Part shown: in pieces, positions 25,967 through 35,691 of the stretch | Position numbering within the stretch: the first letter of the stretch is position 1 | Layout: each line of letters opens with the position of its first letter | From: Chloroflexota bacterium | GTDB lineage: Bacteria; Chloroflexota; Anaerolineae; B4-G1; SLSP01 | Assembly (NCBI GenBank): GCA_019873645.1 | Contig: JAIOAX010000003.1 | Location: forward strand, 1-64,000 | Direction: 5' to 3' | DNA length: 64,000 nt | Notes under the pieces: generated by a model | Seen by the model: the letters and a program-made list of their open reading frames with translations, nothing else | Database searches by the model: none | What the model was told of the DNA's origin: nothing | Made by a program: the position numbers and the translations under genes

Positions 25967-26899
25967 CTACGTTTCCGGCGGCAGTGGGTCAATAGCTTGC
26001 ACGCGCCCCCAGCGGTCGGCCTTAACACGCCACAGCTTTGTTTCCCATGCCTGCCGCGCTTGACCGTTGGCATCGTAAGCCTGGACAAACTTACCTTCAC
26101 GCAGCACAAGCACGATGCCGCCGTCTGCGGGCCGGCGCAACATCTGCTGAGTCTCGTAAGTCGGCGCTTGAGAGGCCGCCGCTAAGGCTGCGCTTGCGTC
26201 AGGCGGGTTGATGTTTTGGATCGCGGCATCCACAACCAGGCGCACCAGGCGTGTCGTGTCCACAAAGAGCGGTTGCGGGGCATGCTGCTCAAAATAGGCG
26301 AGGTAGAGATAGACGAGGAACAACGTCACCGCTGCCGTAAAACACACATACGATAAGACGTAGCTCATCCCAAAGAACGCCTGACGCCATAGCCCCTCCG
26401 GTTTTCCCCAGGCAGCATAGAGCAGAACCCATAGGGCGGTAAAACATACCCCTGCAAGTCCGGCACCGCCCATGGTTCCTGCAATAGACACCGATTTTGT
26501 GTTGTAGACCTGCGATTGCCACCACTGATCCCACCAAAAAAGACGGCTGGCATACGCACCGATAAACACCAACAGCGAGAGTCCCAGGCTAACGGCCGTC
26601 AGTAGCGGGTAGTAGTAGCGCGAACCGGTACGCCGAAACAACACCAACCACACGACGAACGACAACAACCCGGGTAAGAGTCCCAGAACACCGCTTTTCA
26701 AGAAAAACTTAAGCGCCCTGAGGTATTCACACTCCCACACACTCACGTCGCTTTGACAGCGCGGACATAGCCGTTTTTCGCCGATTTTCGTATTGCAACG
26801 CGGACAGACCTCCTGAGAACAACCTATCGGCTTTCTACAGGCCGGACACAGAACTTTCTGTCTATCGTACTCGCCGCGACACGTTCGGCAGGTCGGCAT
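25967..26899 (-). CDS. Membrane protein with N-terminal zinc ribbons
   Basis: 310 residues. Cys pairs at 4/7, 18/21, 32/35 and 45/48, plus Cys27 and Cys57, form double-zinc-ribbon-like modules. About four or five membrane helices follow (about 68-230), then a soluble C-terminal part. It begins three bases after the stop of the DUF4139 gene, so the two form an operon. I do not recognise a family; a metal-dependent sensor or assembly factor is only a guess. Confidence 0.75.
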   Translation of the reverse strand: MPTCRTCRGEYDRQKVLCPACRKPIGCSQEVCPRCNTKIGEKRLCPRCQSDVSVWECEYLRALKFFLKSGVLGLLPGLLSFVVWLVLFRRTGSRYYYPLLTAVSLGLSLLVFIGAYASRLFWWDQWWQSQVYNTKSVSIAGTMGGAGLAGVCFTALWVLLYAAWGKPEGLWRQAFFGMSYVLSYVCFTAAVTLFLVYLYLAYFEQHAPQPLFVDTTRLVRLVVDAAIQNINPPDASAALAAASQAPTYETQQMLRRPADGGIVLVLREGKFVQAYDANGQARQAWETKLWRVKADRWGRVQAIDPLPPET

Positions 26900-26902
26900 C
26901 TT

Positions 26903-28837
26903 CTACCCCAGCGCCTTGAGACGCGCTGCAATCTCATCTTCAACTTGCTTAATGGCTGCCTTCAATTCTGTTTCACGCTTATCAAGTCCGCGCAATTGCG
27001 CTTCAGTGGCCTCCAACTGTTCGACGTAACGCTGCCGCAATGCGCCTTCCTTCCCTACCTGCGACAGGGCTTGCATGTTCCCCTGGATTTGTTGTTGCGC
27101 CTTGTAAATTTTGTCGCGCTCTTCGCCGAGTTGCTTGATTTGTTTCTCGTAATCGGCGATGGTATCGTAGAGCATCAACAGCTTGACAATCTGGTCATAC
27201 GTGGCCTGATCCATCAATCCTTGCTTAAGATAACGTTGCAATATCTGATGCGACTGCTTCTGCACCTCTTCCTGGCGGGCCAACAGACGACGCTCCTGCA
27301 CCTTCAAGAGCGCTTCACCCCAGGCAGGCGTCGAAACCTCAAAGCGCAGAGATTCGTCAGTGCGCTCTTTGGGTACCGGCGTGTCAAAAAGCTCGTAATA
27401 GGATGTGCGCGGATGCTCGATTAACACGGTAAGCGGATTCGCCGTCTGGTTTGAGAGGCGATATTCCTGCCAGCGGATGTCCCATTCCTCAAAATGCAGA
27501 TAGCTGCCCTTGATGAACAGGCGGTAAATCTCGCGGCCGGCGCCGCCGGATTCGTGGACCTTCGCGCCCAGCTCAACGGCGTAGGGGACGACAACCTCGC
27601 CGCCGACGGCGGTGAAGGGCAACACGGCCTCGCCCATATATTCCCCGTCATCAAGGACCGTCACCGGGCCACGCTCCAGGGTAAGGCCGCTCGTGTTCTT
27701 CATCCGCAGCGTGGCAACCGGGTGCGTGGGCATTTTGCGCCCGTTGTAGAGCAGGTCCTTCTGGTACTCCAGGTTCGCCGAGACGACCGGCACCATAGCT
27801 GATTGGCCGCGTCCCACCGTCACCGGCGTCTGGATGACGTACTGGAACAGCTCACCCAACGCCTCGCCCTTTGTAGCGACGGGTTGCGCTGCCGCCAACG
27901 CTTCACGTGGCGCCATTTTCCGCACCGCAGCAGGAGCCGGCGCAGCCATGGCCGCATGCATTGCCATCGGCCCTCTTTCCACCACATCCGCACCTGCCCC
28001 CAAAGCCGCCGCTTCAAATTCCACCGGCGCAGCCGCCACGCGCGCTTCTTCTTTCACTTCCGGACGTTGCGGTGTGAACGGCGTGTAGAGATCGTAGACA
28101 AACGAAATCGGCATGCCCGCCACCAGCGAAAGCGAAATGCCCTGCAGATCCTCTTCGAGGCGATTGTCGAAGATGCCCCACCCCAGGAGCAACGCCTTTG
28201 GACCGCCTTGCGCCTGCGGATCGAGCACCAGGCGATAGCTCACCCGCCACGTGGGCGCCGGCGCGATATAGCTGACCGAGAGGTCGTGTGCGCCCGGCGA
28301 CAGGCGCACGGTCACGTTGCGGTATTCATCCTGCGTGAGCGACGTTTGCAGGAAGAAGCGCAAATCCGCCGCTCCGCGCTCGTCGAGGATGTTCACACCC
28401 TGTACACGCTCCAGCGCGACGACGTGAACGGTTGCCGTCTCATCGAGCAGCAGCGAAACCAACGACGATGCCAGCGGTTGACGCTCCGACGGCTCATCGA
28501 GGCCGAGCAACTTGCCCGTCAGCCTCTCGCCCTGATCCAACGTCAGTTCAACCCGCCGCCCGCGCAGACAGGTCAGCAGATCCCGCAGGCTGCGGTCGTC
28601 ATCCAGGCGGATAGAGCACCCGGACAAACGTTCCTCACGGCTTTGCGGCGTCGCGTAGTCCACACCGAGCACCTGTCCGCCACCCCAATCAATGGCGGTG
28701 AGGCTTTTCAAGATGTCGTTCATCTCCGTCACGCGGAAAGAAAGCTCCACTTCCTCGCCGCTCAACGTGGCCCGGCGCTCGAAAAAGCCAACGCCGTGTT
28801 TATACAACGTCATCCGGGTAATGGGTAATTGCGCCAT
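26903..28837 (-). CDS. DUF4139 domain protein
   Basis: 644 residues. The start (LPITRMTLYKHGVGFFERRA) and the FRVTEMNDILKSL...V motif match DUF4139/mucoidy-inhibitor-like proteins. The middle contains the beta-rich DUF4139 core (SYIAPAPTWRVSYRLVLD) interrupted by an Ala/Pro-rich loop (about 270-320). The last ~110 residues form a long coiled coil. No signal peptide is seen, unlike many family members. Function is not established. Co-transcribed with the zinc-ribbon membrane protein, which may anchor it. Confidence 0.82.
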   Translation of the reverse strand: MAQLPITRMTLYKHGVGFFERRATLSGEEVELSFRVTEMNDILKSLTAIDWGGGQVLGVDYATPQSREERLSGCSIRLDDDRSLRDLLTCLRGRRVELTLDQGERLTGKLLGLDEPSERQPLASSLVSLLLDETATVHVVALERVQGVNILDERGAADLRFFLQTSLTQDEYRNVTVRLSPGAHDLSVSYIAPAPTWRVSYRLVLDPQAQGGPKALLLGWGIFDNRLEEDLQGISLSLVAGMPISFVYDLYTPFTPQRPEVKEEARVAAAPVEFEAAALGAGADVVERGPMAMHAAMAAPAPAAVRKMAPREALAAAQPVATKGEALGELFQYVIQTPVTVGRGQSAMVPVVSANLEYQKDLLYNGRKMPTHPVATLRMKNTSGLTLERGPVTVLDDGEYMGEAVLPFTAVGGEVVVPYAVELGAKVHESGGAGREIYRLFIKGSYLHFEEWDIRWQEYRLSNQTANPLTVLIEHPRTSYYELFDTPVPKERTDESLRFEVSTPAWGEALLKVQERRLLARQEEVQKQSHQILQRYLKQGLMDQATYDQIVKLLMLYDTIADYEKQIKQLGEERDKIYKAQQQIQGNMQALSQVGKEGALRQRYVEQLEATEAQLRGLDKRETELKAAIKQVEDEIAARLKALG

Positions 28838-28868
28838 GTCAACCTCCTGAAAGTCAGATAGTCGTTAG

Positions 28869-30410
28869 TCACATAGTCCGGTCGTCTCCGCTAAAAAGGA
28901 GACTCTGGTAAGCTCCATCCATGTACCCCACAAACTGCCGTTCCGAAAACATTCGTGTAACATTCCCCTCCTTCCCCAGGAGCCGTGCCAACGCCATCAG
29001 ATCAAGCGAATTAAGAAGTTGTGCCGTAATCGGTCGTTTGGCATCCCAGAAAATTAAGGACGACCAAAATTCTCTGGCGGGGTCGGACATAACCAGTTCA
29101 TACAAGAGATGACATTCCTCTTCAGACCGACATGGGAAAAAATAACAGGTATCATCGAGAAACACCGGCCGTTCCTCAAAAGGCGGCACTTGAACGAACT
29201 TAAGCTCCTTATACAGGCCCGAGATAGCCACCTTCCATGGAGCAAAAGAGTATGAGCCGACCCCGAAGACCGAGAAGGGCGGACGGTTCTTGCAGATTGA
29301 ACTCTTCCGCTTGTCCAAAAGATGAGCGTGCGCATTAAGGTAATTCCACGTCTTGGGAGCAGCTAATCTAAGGCGGCTCGGGGCATCACTCATTGTTCGC
29401 TGTGGAACCACTATCCACAGATGCGGCTTCCTGTGTGCTACGAGATCGGAACTTTTTAGCAGAGGAAAGAGCATTTTAGATTCAAGCTCAACGACTTCGC
29501 CTAAGCCGTTAACAAGATTTCCTTGCTCAACCCGCAATTCAAAAACCTTGCTGCAATCATGCTTTATGCCTGAACGCCAGCCCCTGAAGCCATTTCTCGT
29601 TAGATCTCTCCATTTTTCATATAAGGTAACATCGGCTACGAGCCTTCCATCTTGCAAACCAAACACACTATCGGGCTGTTGGGTATGAAAGGAATGAAAG
29701 ACCCGACATTCTTTGCTGTTACCCGCCGGATTGCTCGGAACTAACAAAAGGCAGGCATCAACCGAAGCTCCAAAGTATTCATGGGCGTCAAAGATATATA
29801 CCGATGCTGATTCGATTCGTAACCTATTTTGCCAGGCGTACAAAAGAACTTTACGGGCTACCGTCGTCTTGCACAGCATCGCAAGCAAGCCGTTTCTACC
29901 ATCGAGCCATTCAATATTCTTTCTAAGCATCCATTCCGAAATGTCAAAATTGCTCTTACCGGTGAGTGCCTCAATACCGCGGAGATTATCGAGGTTCGAT
30001 TTCACCGGAAGATTGTGACTGCCCAGAGCACTCAACGCCGCATTTGTTACTCAAGGTGGGTTGCCTATGACAAGAATCGGCTCAGGCAACTCTCTAATAA
30101 TCTCAAGCCAATCCGTAAGAAAGAAATCAGACTGACAAACTTTAATGGGTGTATGCGGAAATGCACTTGTGAGAACATGCCGGGACTGCGTCACATATTG
30201 CGGATTGATCTCAAAACCAAGAACATGCCGTACGTCTGGAAATGTTTCTAAAGCGGCTTTGAGAAATGAACCCGTCCCGCATGTCGGCTCCAGAATCGAA
30301 GCGGGACGGAAACCTGTTCGAGCGACAAGGGAACAAACTTCCCTGGCCAGGCTAATCGGCGTTTGAAAATCCCCGAATTCGGCCCTACATTGCGTTTGAT
30401 CACGCATCAC
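28869..30410 (-). pseudogene. Type II DNA adenine-N6 methyltransferase with in-frame TGA
   Basis: The reading frame from 30410 to 28869 is one gene of 514 codons split only by a single TGA at 30051-30053. N-terminal motif I is EPTCGTGSF and motif IV reads VIGNPP followed by TGA then VTNAAL. The family has NPP followed by an aromatic residue there, and Trp is one base away (TGG to TGA). The downstream part (SNFDISEWML...) continues the same frame and still looks conserved. So it is a recent nonsense mutation in the catalytic motif. The two halves alone cannot methylate. Upstream lies the fragmented restriction enzyme. Confidence 0.85.
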
Positions 30411-30878
30411 TATCTCAGTTTTTCAATTCCCACAACTGAACCGGCCTTCTCAATGACTTGACTGTATTGCAGTCTCCATTGCAAGGCATTCGAGATGGTA
30501 AGATGACCAATCTCAGGAGGATTGGCAAAGATTTCATCGGCCAGCGCCGATGCCTCAATCTCATCTAGCGGGAGTCTACGCTCTTCAAGGAAAGCCATAA
30601 TGTCATCCCGGTTACCGTCATTTTCAAGGATTCGACGAAGACCCATTCAACTTCATATCAACTTCAAGTTCAGGAAAATCTATCCCACTTGCAGAGCTTC
30701 CTTCCTCGAAATCGTATCTTTCGCGGAGATAAGACCGAAATTTGTGTTCGAAGTACGTACCAACCGCTTTCCCATCGGTCACGCCGTACAACGAAGGCTC
30801 TTGGTGCACCGACTCAATACCCGCGAACGTCCGCGCCTCTGTCTTAAGAATTTCCAGTGTTAACCTCGGCTTCATCAC
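30410..30878 (-). pseudogene. Type II restriction endonuclease, frameshifted or internally deleted
   Basis: Two overlapping frames. The first (30878 to 30624, 84 aa: MMKPRLTLEILKTEARTFAG...) carries GIDFPELEVDMK, an Asp followed by E-x-D-x-K as in PD-(D/E)xK nucleases. The second (30646 to 30410, 78 aa: MGLRRILENDGNRDD...) looks like the C-terminal part of the same protein. They meet in different frames at ~30630-30650, right after the catalytic Lys, so the middle has been lost. Its end abuts the methyltransferase start with a one-base overlap at 30410, as in an R-M operon. Exact specificity unknown. Confidence 0.72.
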
Positions 30879-31036
30879 TCGACCTCACGATTTGCCGTCT
30901 CGCAACAAGTTAGTAGTCTCATACCTTCCTGGACTGGCACCTTCTCAAGAAAATTCGACTTGACATCTGAAAATATTCTACTTGCAATTGCACAACAAAG
31001 CAAGTAGTCCAGGTGGCGGGTGTCTTTTAACTTCGG

Positions 31037-31078
31037 GGCAGGTCTCTGCGCAGGCGCGGTCTGGAGACCGGCCTGAGC
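31037..31078. repeat. REP-like palindrome
   Basis: Contains GCGCGGTCTGGAGACCGGCC, the reverse orientation of the element at 7441-7479 and 59717-59757. It lies between the restriction locus and the signalling operon. Confidence 0.8.
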
Positions 31079-31102
31079 CATTACATTAGATAAAGAAAGC
31101 CT

Positions 31103-32332
31103 TCAACCTTCCTCAAACACCAGCGTCAGCTGCGCAAAGCGTATCAGGTCGCCCGAATGGAGACGCACCGGGCGGCGAGGCAACAGGCGCACTTCATTCA
31201 AGTAAGTGCCATTGGTGCTTTGCAAATCCTCTAAAAACCAGCCTTCCGGGCGGCGCAACAGGCGCGCATGATGGCGCGATACGCCCGCCGAACTCCCACC
31301 GTAAGGATGCAGGTCCACATCGGGGGGCTGCGCCAGCATGGGGTCCATCCGCCCGATCAAAACTTCATCACGCAGGGGAACCGAAAGCGCCACACCGGAG
31401 GTGGCGATGAACAGCCGTGGACCGGCCATGCTCGCCTGTGCATCCAACCGCATGGTTACCATACGGGTAGTTACCGGGGATTCGGCCAACACCGCAGCGC
31501 GCTTCAACTGTTCCCATACCCGTTTCAAATCGCCGACGAACATCTCCATCGTGGCATAACGCGCGGCGAGATCGCACTCCAAAGCCCGCAAGAGCATGGT
31601 TTGCAGCGCCGGTGAGATGTGCGGATTCAAGGTGCATGGCGGTGGGGGTGATTCGTACCTCTGTAGCAACACAGACTCGGCAGGGGCGTCGCGCTTGAAA
31701 GGCAACTGCCCGGTCAAAAGCTCATACAGCACGACTCCTAAACTGTAAACATCGGTGCGCTGGTCCACTTCCTCACCGGCGACCTGCTGTGGTGATAGAT
31801 ACGCCACCGTCCCCAAAATGGAGCCGGGTTGCGTCAACTTTTGTGGCGCCTCCACCACTCTGACCAACCCAAAATCAGCCAACAACGGCCAGTCGGGGCG
31901 CGCCAGCAGGATATTGCCGGGCTTGACGTCGCGGTGAATAATGCCCTTAGAGTGGGCGTAAGCCAGCGCCTCCCCCACCGGCACAATCAGCGCCAGTGCT
32001 TCTTCGCACGCCAACGGCAAGCCCTGACGCATGCGCTCCTTCAGCGAGCCGCCCTCTACATATTCCATCACGATAAAAGCATACCCTTGATCCTCGCCAT
32101 AATCGTGAACGTTGAGGATGTTGGGATGCCGCAGGTTAGCAATGGCATGCGCTTCGCGACGAAAACGCTGTAGGAATTGATACCCGCCGGCGTCCTGGAT
32201 GTCCAGGACCTTAACTGCCACCCATCGCTCCAACTGCGGCTGAAACGCGCGGTAGACAACCGCCGCCCCTCCATGCCCGATAACTTCTGCCAGTTGGTAC
32301 CCACCAATCGTGCGGCCACTCAAATCCCCCAT
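31103..32332 (-). CDS. Ser/Thr protein kinase with C-terminal FHA domain
   Basis: 409 residues. Hanks-type kinase domain (about 10-275): G-x-G-G glycine loop, VAVK Lys, HRDVKPGN catalytic loop, ADFGLV. An FHA domain follows (about 315-405), with GRMDP, SRHHARL and LEDLQSTNGT. No membrane helix, so cytoplasmic. The FHA domain should bind phosphothreonine and may bring the kinase to its own substrates. It is the last gene of a four-gene operon containing the counteracting PP2C phosphatase. GGAGG precedes the ATG. Confidence 0.95.
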   Translation of the reverse strand: MGDLSGRTIGGYQLAEVIGHGGAAVVYRAFQPQLERWVAVKVLDIQDAGGYQFLQRFRREAHAIANLRHPNILNVHDYGEDQGYAFIVMEYVEGGSLKERMRQGLPLACEEALALIVPVGEALAYAHSKGIIHRDVKPGNILLARPDWPLLADFGLVRVVEAPQKLTQPGSILGTVAYLSPQQVAGEEVDQRTDVYSLGVVLYELLTGQLPFKRDAPAESVLLQRYESPPPPCTLNPHISPALQTMLLRALECDLAARYATMEMFVGDLKRVWEQLKRAAVLAESPVTTRMVTMRLDAQASMAGPRLFIATSGVALSVPLRDEVLIGRMDPMLAQPPDVDLHPYGGSSAGVSRHHARLLRRPEGWFLEDLQSTNGTYLNEVRLLPRRPVRLHSGDLIRFAQLTLVFEEG

Positions 32333-32359
32333 AATGCCTCCACGAACATAGAATTTTCG

Positions 32360-33961
32360 CTACTGCACAGGTTGCAGCGCCTGCCGGAAATCGGCCAGAT
32401 GTTGAGCAACGCCCTCGAAATCACCGCGCAACAGCGCCAGGCGCGCCGCTTCCACAGCTTTATAAGCTGCCATTTGTGCCGGCGTCCCGGAAAAATCGGC
32501 AAACAGCGCCGCGCGCGCTTCCGCCACATCTTCGACGGCGGCAACCAACGTCTTCGGCGCAAAAGTGAGTGAAACCTTATCCGCCTGAAGCTGGACCAGC
32601 CAATCCCGCTCCAGCGTCGCCAGGGACTTTCCATATACGTTTTTGTAATCCTCGCCGGCATAGACCAGGCCGAATTTCTCCGCACCGTATGTTTCGAGCA
32701 AATACTGTACGAAACATCCCGCCGCATAGGAGTTCGGCAAATCCAGCACCGGATCCTCAAAACGCAAGTCGGTCGTCAGGCGTGGCAACTTTCCGGCCTT
32801 GCGGTAAGCAACACAGAAGGTTGTCAAAGGCATAAGATCGGAATCCGCAATCAGCGACATGCCCATATAGGTCGCTACACCTTCGCGCAACAGGGGCGGC
32901 GCCAAACGATTCAAAATGCGCCATGCGAGCAGTTGCGTCAATTCATAGGCGACAAGATATTTTTGGTCCGCAATTGTCGTCGCGCCATCATACACCAGGA
33001 ATACCTGACGCACCGCCGGCAAGATATACCCGCGCCTGGCCGTGTGCGGTGCGGCAAACAGGCTGCCGGCGATGTAAACATCGAACGACTCGGTAGCGGT
33101 GATCTGTAAACGGCTTTCGATGTGCCCCAGGGCTTGCGAGATCAAGGCCTCCATACTGGCAATGTTCCACGCCGGATAAGTGTTGGGCGCGTAGTGGATG
33201 ATGAAGCGCGACGTGACGCGGTTCTCAGGATACGCCCCGGCCAGGTAGCCCTCCACGACGGCCGGCTTCCAGAGCACGACGGCTGCCGTCGGCGTTGGTG
33301 TAGCCGTTACAGCAAGCGGTGTGACGGTGGCAGTGAGCGAGGTGGTCGGCGTCACAGACTGTCCGGGTTGGGGGATGATCAATGTTTCTCCCACACGGAT
33401 AATGTCCGAATCCAGGTTATTGGCCGCCTGAATCTCGGCGACGGTGACGCCGTATTTCCGCGCCAGCGCACCCAAGGTGTCGCCGGCCTGAACTTTGTGA
33501 ACCAGTTGACTGCCGCTGAGAGTAGGCGCCGGCGTGGGTGTCGCAGTCAGCAAGGCCAGCGCTCTTTCATCCAGGGGAATGAGCAACTCCTGATCCGGGT
33601 AGATGAGGTCACTTTGCAAGTTGTTGGCCGCCATAAGCGCATCCAGTGAGATATTGAAGCGGTAGGCGATCATCGAAAGCACATCCCCGGATTTTACGGT
33701 GTAGGTGATGTAGGCGACCACCGGCGTCGCGGTAGGCGAGGGTTCGAGCGACGGCGTTGGCGAAGGCAACACGACGACTTCGGGTATCTGGGCAGCCGTA
33801 GGTAGCACTGCAAAGGTTGCCGTGACGCCAGGCTCAGGCGTGGCTTCGGGAGACGGACGCAACAGCAGGAACACGGCGAGCAACACAAACAACCCCACGC
33901 CCACACCGGCGCCCACACCGACAAGAATATCTTTACGCCGTATAGATTTTTTCTCTAGCAT
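32360..33961 (-). CDS. Membrane-anchored double-LysM protein with peptidase-MA-like domain, degenerate HExxH
   Basis: 533 residues. One membrane helix (about 13-36), a Pro/Thr linker, LysM domain 1 (about 86-130, TVKSGDVLSMIAYRFNI), LysM domain 2 (about 152-197), another Thr-rich linker, then a ~290-residue domain resembling gluzincin peptidase-MA-like folds. The usual HExxH helix reads YELTQ and the later Glu region is LREGVATYMG, so the zinc site is lost and it is probably not a protease. LysM suggests peptidoglycan or chitin-like glycan binding outside the membrane. The operon context suggests the kinase/phosphatase pair responds to or controls a wall-binding protein. Confidence 0.8.
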   Translation of the reverse strand: MLEKKSIRRKDILVGVGAGVGVGLFVLLAVFLLLRPSPEATPEPGVTATFAVLPTAAQIPEVVVLPSPTPSLEPSPTATPVVAYITYTVKSGDVLSMIAYRFNISLDALMAANNLQSDLIYPDQELLIPLDERALALLTATPTPAPTLSGSQLVHKVQAGDTLGALARKYGVTVAEIQAANNLDSDIIRVGETLIIPQPGQSVTPTTSLTATVTPLAVTATPTPTAAVVLWKPAVVEGYLAGAYPENRVTSRFIIHYAPNTYPAWNIASMEALISQALGHIESRLQITATESFDVYIAGSLFAAPHTARRGYILPAVRQVFLVYDGATTIADQKYLVAYELTQLLAWRILNRLAPPLLREGVATYMGMSLIADSDLMPLTTFCVAYRKAGKLPRLTTDLRFEDPVLDLPNSYAAGCFVQYLLETYGAEKFGLVYAGEDYKNVYGKSLATLERDWLVQLQADKVSLTFAPKTLVAAVEDVAEARAALFADFSGTPAQMAAYKAVEAARLALLRGDFEGVAQHLADFRQALQPVQ

Positions 33962-33978
33962 GGTTTGTTCCTTTCACC

Positions 33979-35691
33979 TCACCCAGAAGCAACCTGCGCG
34001 ATGACCACGCTGATATTGTCCTTTCCCCCGGCCGCGTTGGCAGCTTCGACTAACTGTTCACAAGCAACTTGAGGGGAGGATGCTTCACGCCAGATCTGCC
34101 AGATTTGAGCATCCGTCAACATGCCGCTCAGCCCATCCGAACACAACAGCAGCGCCTCGCCGGGCGCAAGCCATTGCTCGAAAAGGTCGAATTCCGGCGC
34201 AGGCTTATCCCCGATCATCCGATAGATGACATTACGGCGTGGATGTGTGCGTGCTTCCTGTGCCGTGATGTATCCGATCGCCACAAGGCGCTCGACAAGG
34301 GAGTGATCGGTGGTAATCTGCGTCACGCCATCTGCCGACAACCAGTAGGCACGGCTATCACCGATGTTGGCGATGGTCATATACGCGCCGGTCGCCAGTG
34401 CCACGACTAACGTGCTTCCCATATCACTTGAGGCAGCCCTGCGGTGTGTATAAACTGCCTGATTGGCCGCCAGTACCGCCCGTTCCAACCAGGCCCGCGC
34501 CGGAAATGGGACATCCTTATCGGTCAAAATATCCAGCTTTTGGGCTTCCTCAATAAGGGTACTGATGATCAAGCGGCTGGCAACGTCGCCGGCCTCCTGG
34601 CCTCCCACGCCATCGGCGACGGCAAAGACACCTACCGGCGCACCGAACGCCGGAAAGTGATCGGTACAGTCGAGCGCCAGTACACTGTCTTCATTGAACA
34701 TACGCATACGTCCCACATCGGTCATCCACCCTATCTGAAGACACACAGCCTGCTGGGCGCGCAGACGATACAAAGCCTGTTCCAGGGATGTCGCCAGTGC
34801 CTCGGCATCCGGCGTTGTCTCCTGGGCCTGCGCAAGCCAGGCCGCCACAGCGGCAAGCGACGGCACATCTCGAAATGCCGGGGAGGTTCCTTCCAGCCAG
34901 TTCAAGATCATCTGCGCCAACGCCCGCACATTCCCGGCGCAGGCGCTCGTGTCTCCGGCAAGGATGTCGACATTATCCACACACACAAGACCGATGTTTT
35001 TGCCGTCACGGATGATATGTTCCTCGTCAATGTGGAGCAACGCGACGCCACGCTGATACAAATATGCCAGGCCCTGTGCCAGCACAATTCCCTGTTGAAG
35101 CACCTTGTCGGGTAAAGGTGGAGGCCCGCCCGCGGCACGGTTAAGGAGTGGCTCAACGCAATAGTAGCGTGGTACGCCGGATGTCGTTTCCATAAAAACA
35201 TCCAGTGGCAGATGCAGAGCGGGGTGTGTCAGATGCATGGCCACCAGTTGCGCGGATTTATCCCAGGCCTGTGCATCCAACGTCTCATGCGCCCGAAATT
35301 TGGGATAGATGAGTGTGACCTCACTCAAATCCGCCCCACAACGGCCACAATTGCGCACCGCTTCATTCTCGACCGTCGCGCCGCAACGCGGACAACGGTT
35401 AAGCGGACTGGTGCTGCAAACCACATAATCGTTGGCCGTTTCCGCTGTCGCCTCGACTTTGAGGATGCGATAACGCCCCTTGTTCAGCAGGGTTTCTTCC
35501 GGCAATGCCGGCAAAGCCGATGCCGAAATTGTCGGTAGAGACACCGTCGCCGACCTTGTCATGGGCCGTCGCCGATACACACGCCACAAAAGCACGGCTA
35601 TGAGCAGGAGCATCAAGAACCCACCCGCTGCCAGCGTTATAATGAGCACGGCAGTACTGCCGGGTAATTCAATCCAAGTCATCCACATCAT
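33979..35691 (-). CDS. Membrane-anchored pseudokinase-PP2C phosphatase fusion
   Basis: 570 residues. N-terminal membrane helix (about 14-38), a zinc ribbon CPRCG...CGRCG (about 100-120), then ~190 residues that keep the outline of a kinase C-lobe (LAQGLAYLYQRGVALLHIDEEHIIR) but lack HRD and DFG residues. The C-terminal ~250 residues are a complete PP2C phosphatase: FNEDSVLAL, VADGVGGQEAGDVAS, MGSTLVVAL, NIGDSRAYW, LLLCSDGLSG, GGKDNISVVIA. It should remove phosphate from Ser/Thr residues placed by the kinase downstream. It starts exactly after the cyclase gene stop. Confidence 0.85.
   Translation of the reverse strand: MMWMTWIELPGSTAVLIITLAAGGFLMLLLIAVLLWRVYRRRPMTRSATVSLPTISASALPALPEETLLNKGRYRILKVEATAETANDYVVCSTSPLNRCPRCGATVENEAVRNCGRCGADLSEVTLIYPKFRAHETLDAQAWDKSAQLVAMHLTHPALHLPLDVFMETTSGVPRYYCVEPLLNRAAGGPPPLPDKVLQQGIVLAQGLAYLYQRGVALLHIDEEHIIRDGKNIGLVCVDNVDILAGDTSACAGNVRALAQMILNWLEGTSPAFRDVPSLAAVAAWLAQAQETTPDAEALATSLEQALYRLRAQQAVCLQIGWMTDVGRMRMFNEDSVLALDCTDHFPAFGAPVGVFAVADGVGGQEAGDVASRLIISTLIEEAQKLDILTDKDVPFPARAWLERAVLAANQAVYTHRRAASSDMGSTLVVALATGAYMTIANIGDSRAYWLSADGVTQITTDHSLVERLVAIGYITAQEARTHPRRNVIYRMIGDKPAPEFDLFEQWLAPGEALLLCSDGLSGMLTDAQIWQIWREASSPQVACEQLVEAANAAGGKDNISVVIAQVASG

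Noticed and set aside
30051..30053. In-frame TGA as selenocysteine or a recoded Trp codon
   Set aside because: Many genes here end in TGA, so it is not a sense codon; the site needs an aromatic residue, not selenocysteine, and no SECIS-like hairpin is evident just downstream.
30875..31081. Short minus-strand frame (68 aa) before the restriction enzyme
   Set aside because: Its start lies inside a REP-like palindrome and no family is recognisable; the overlap with the next start is suggestive but not enough.
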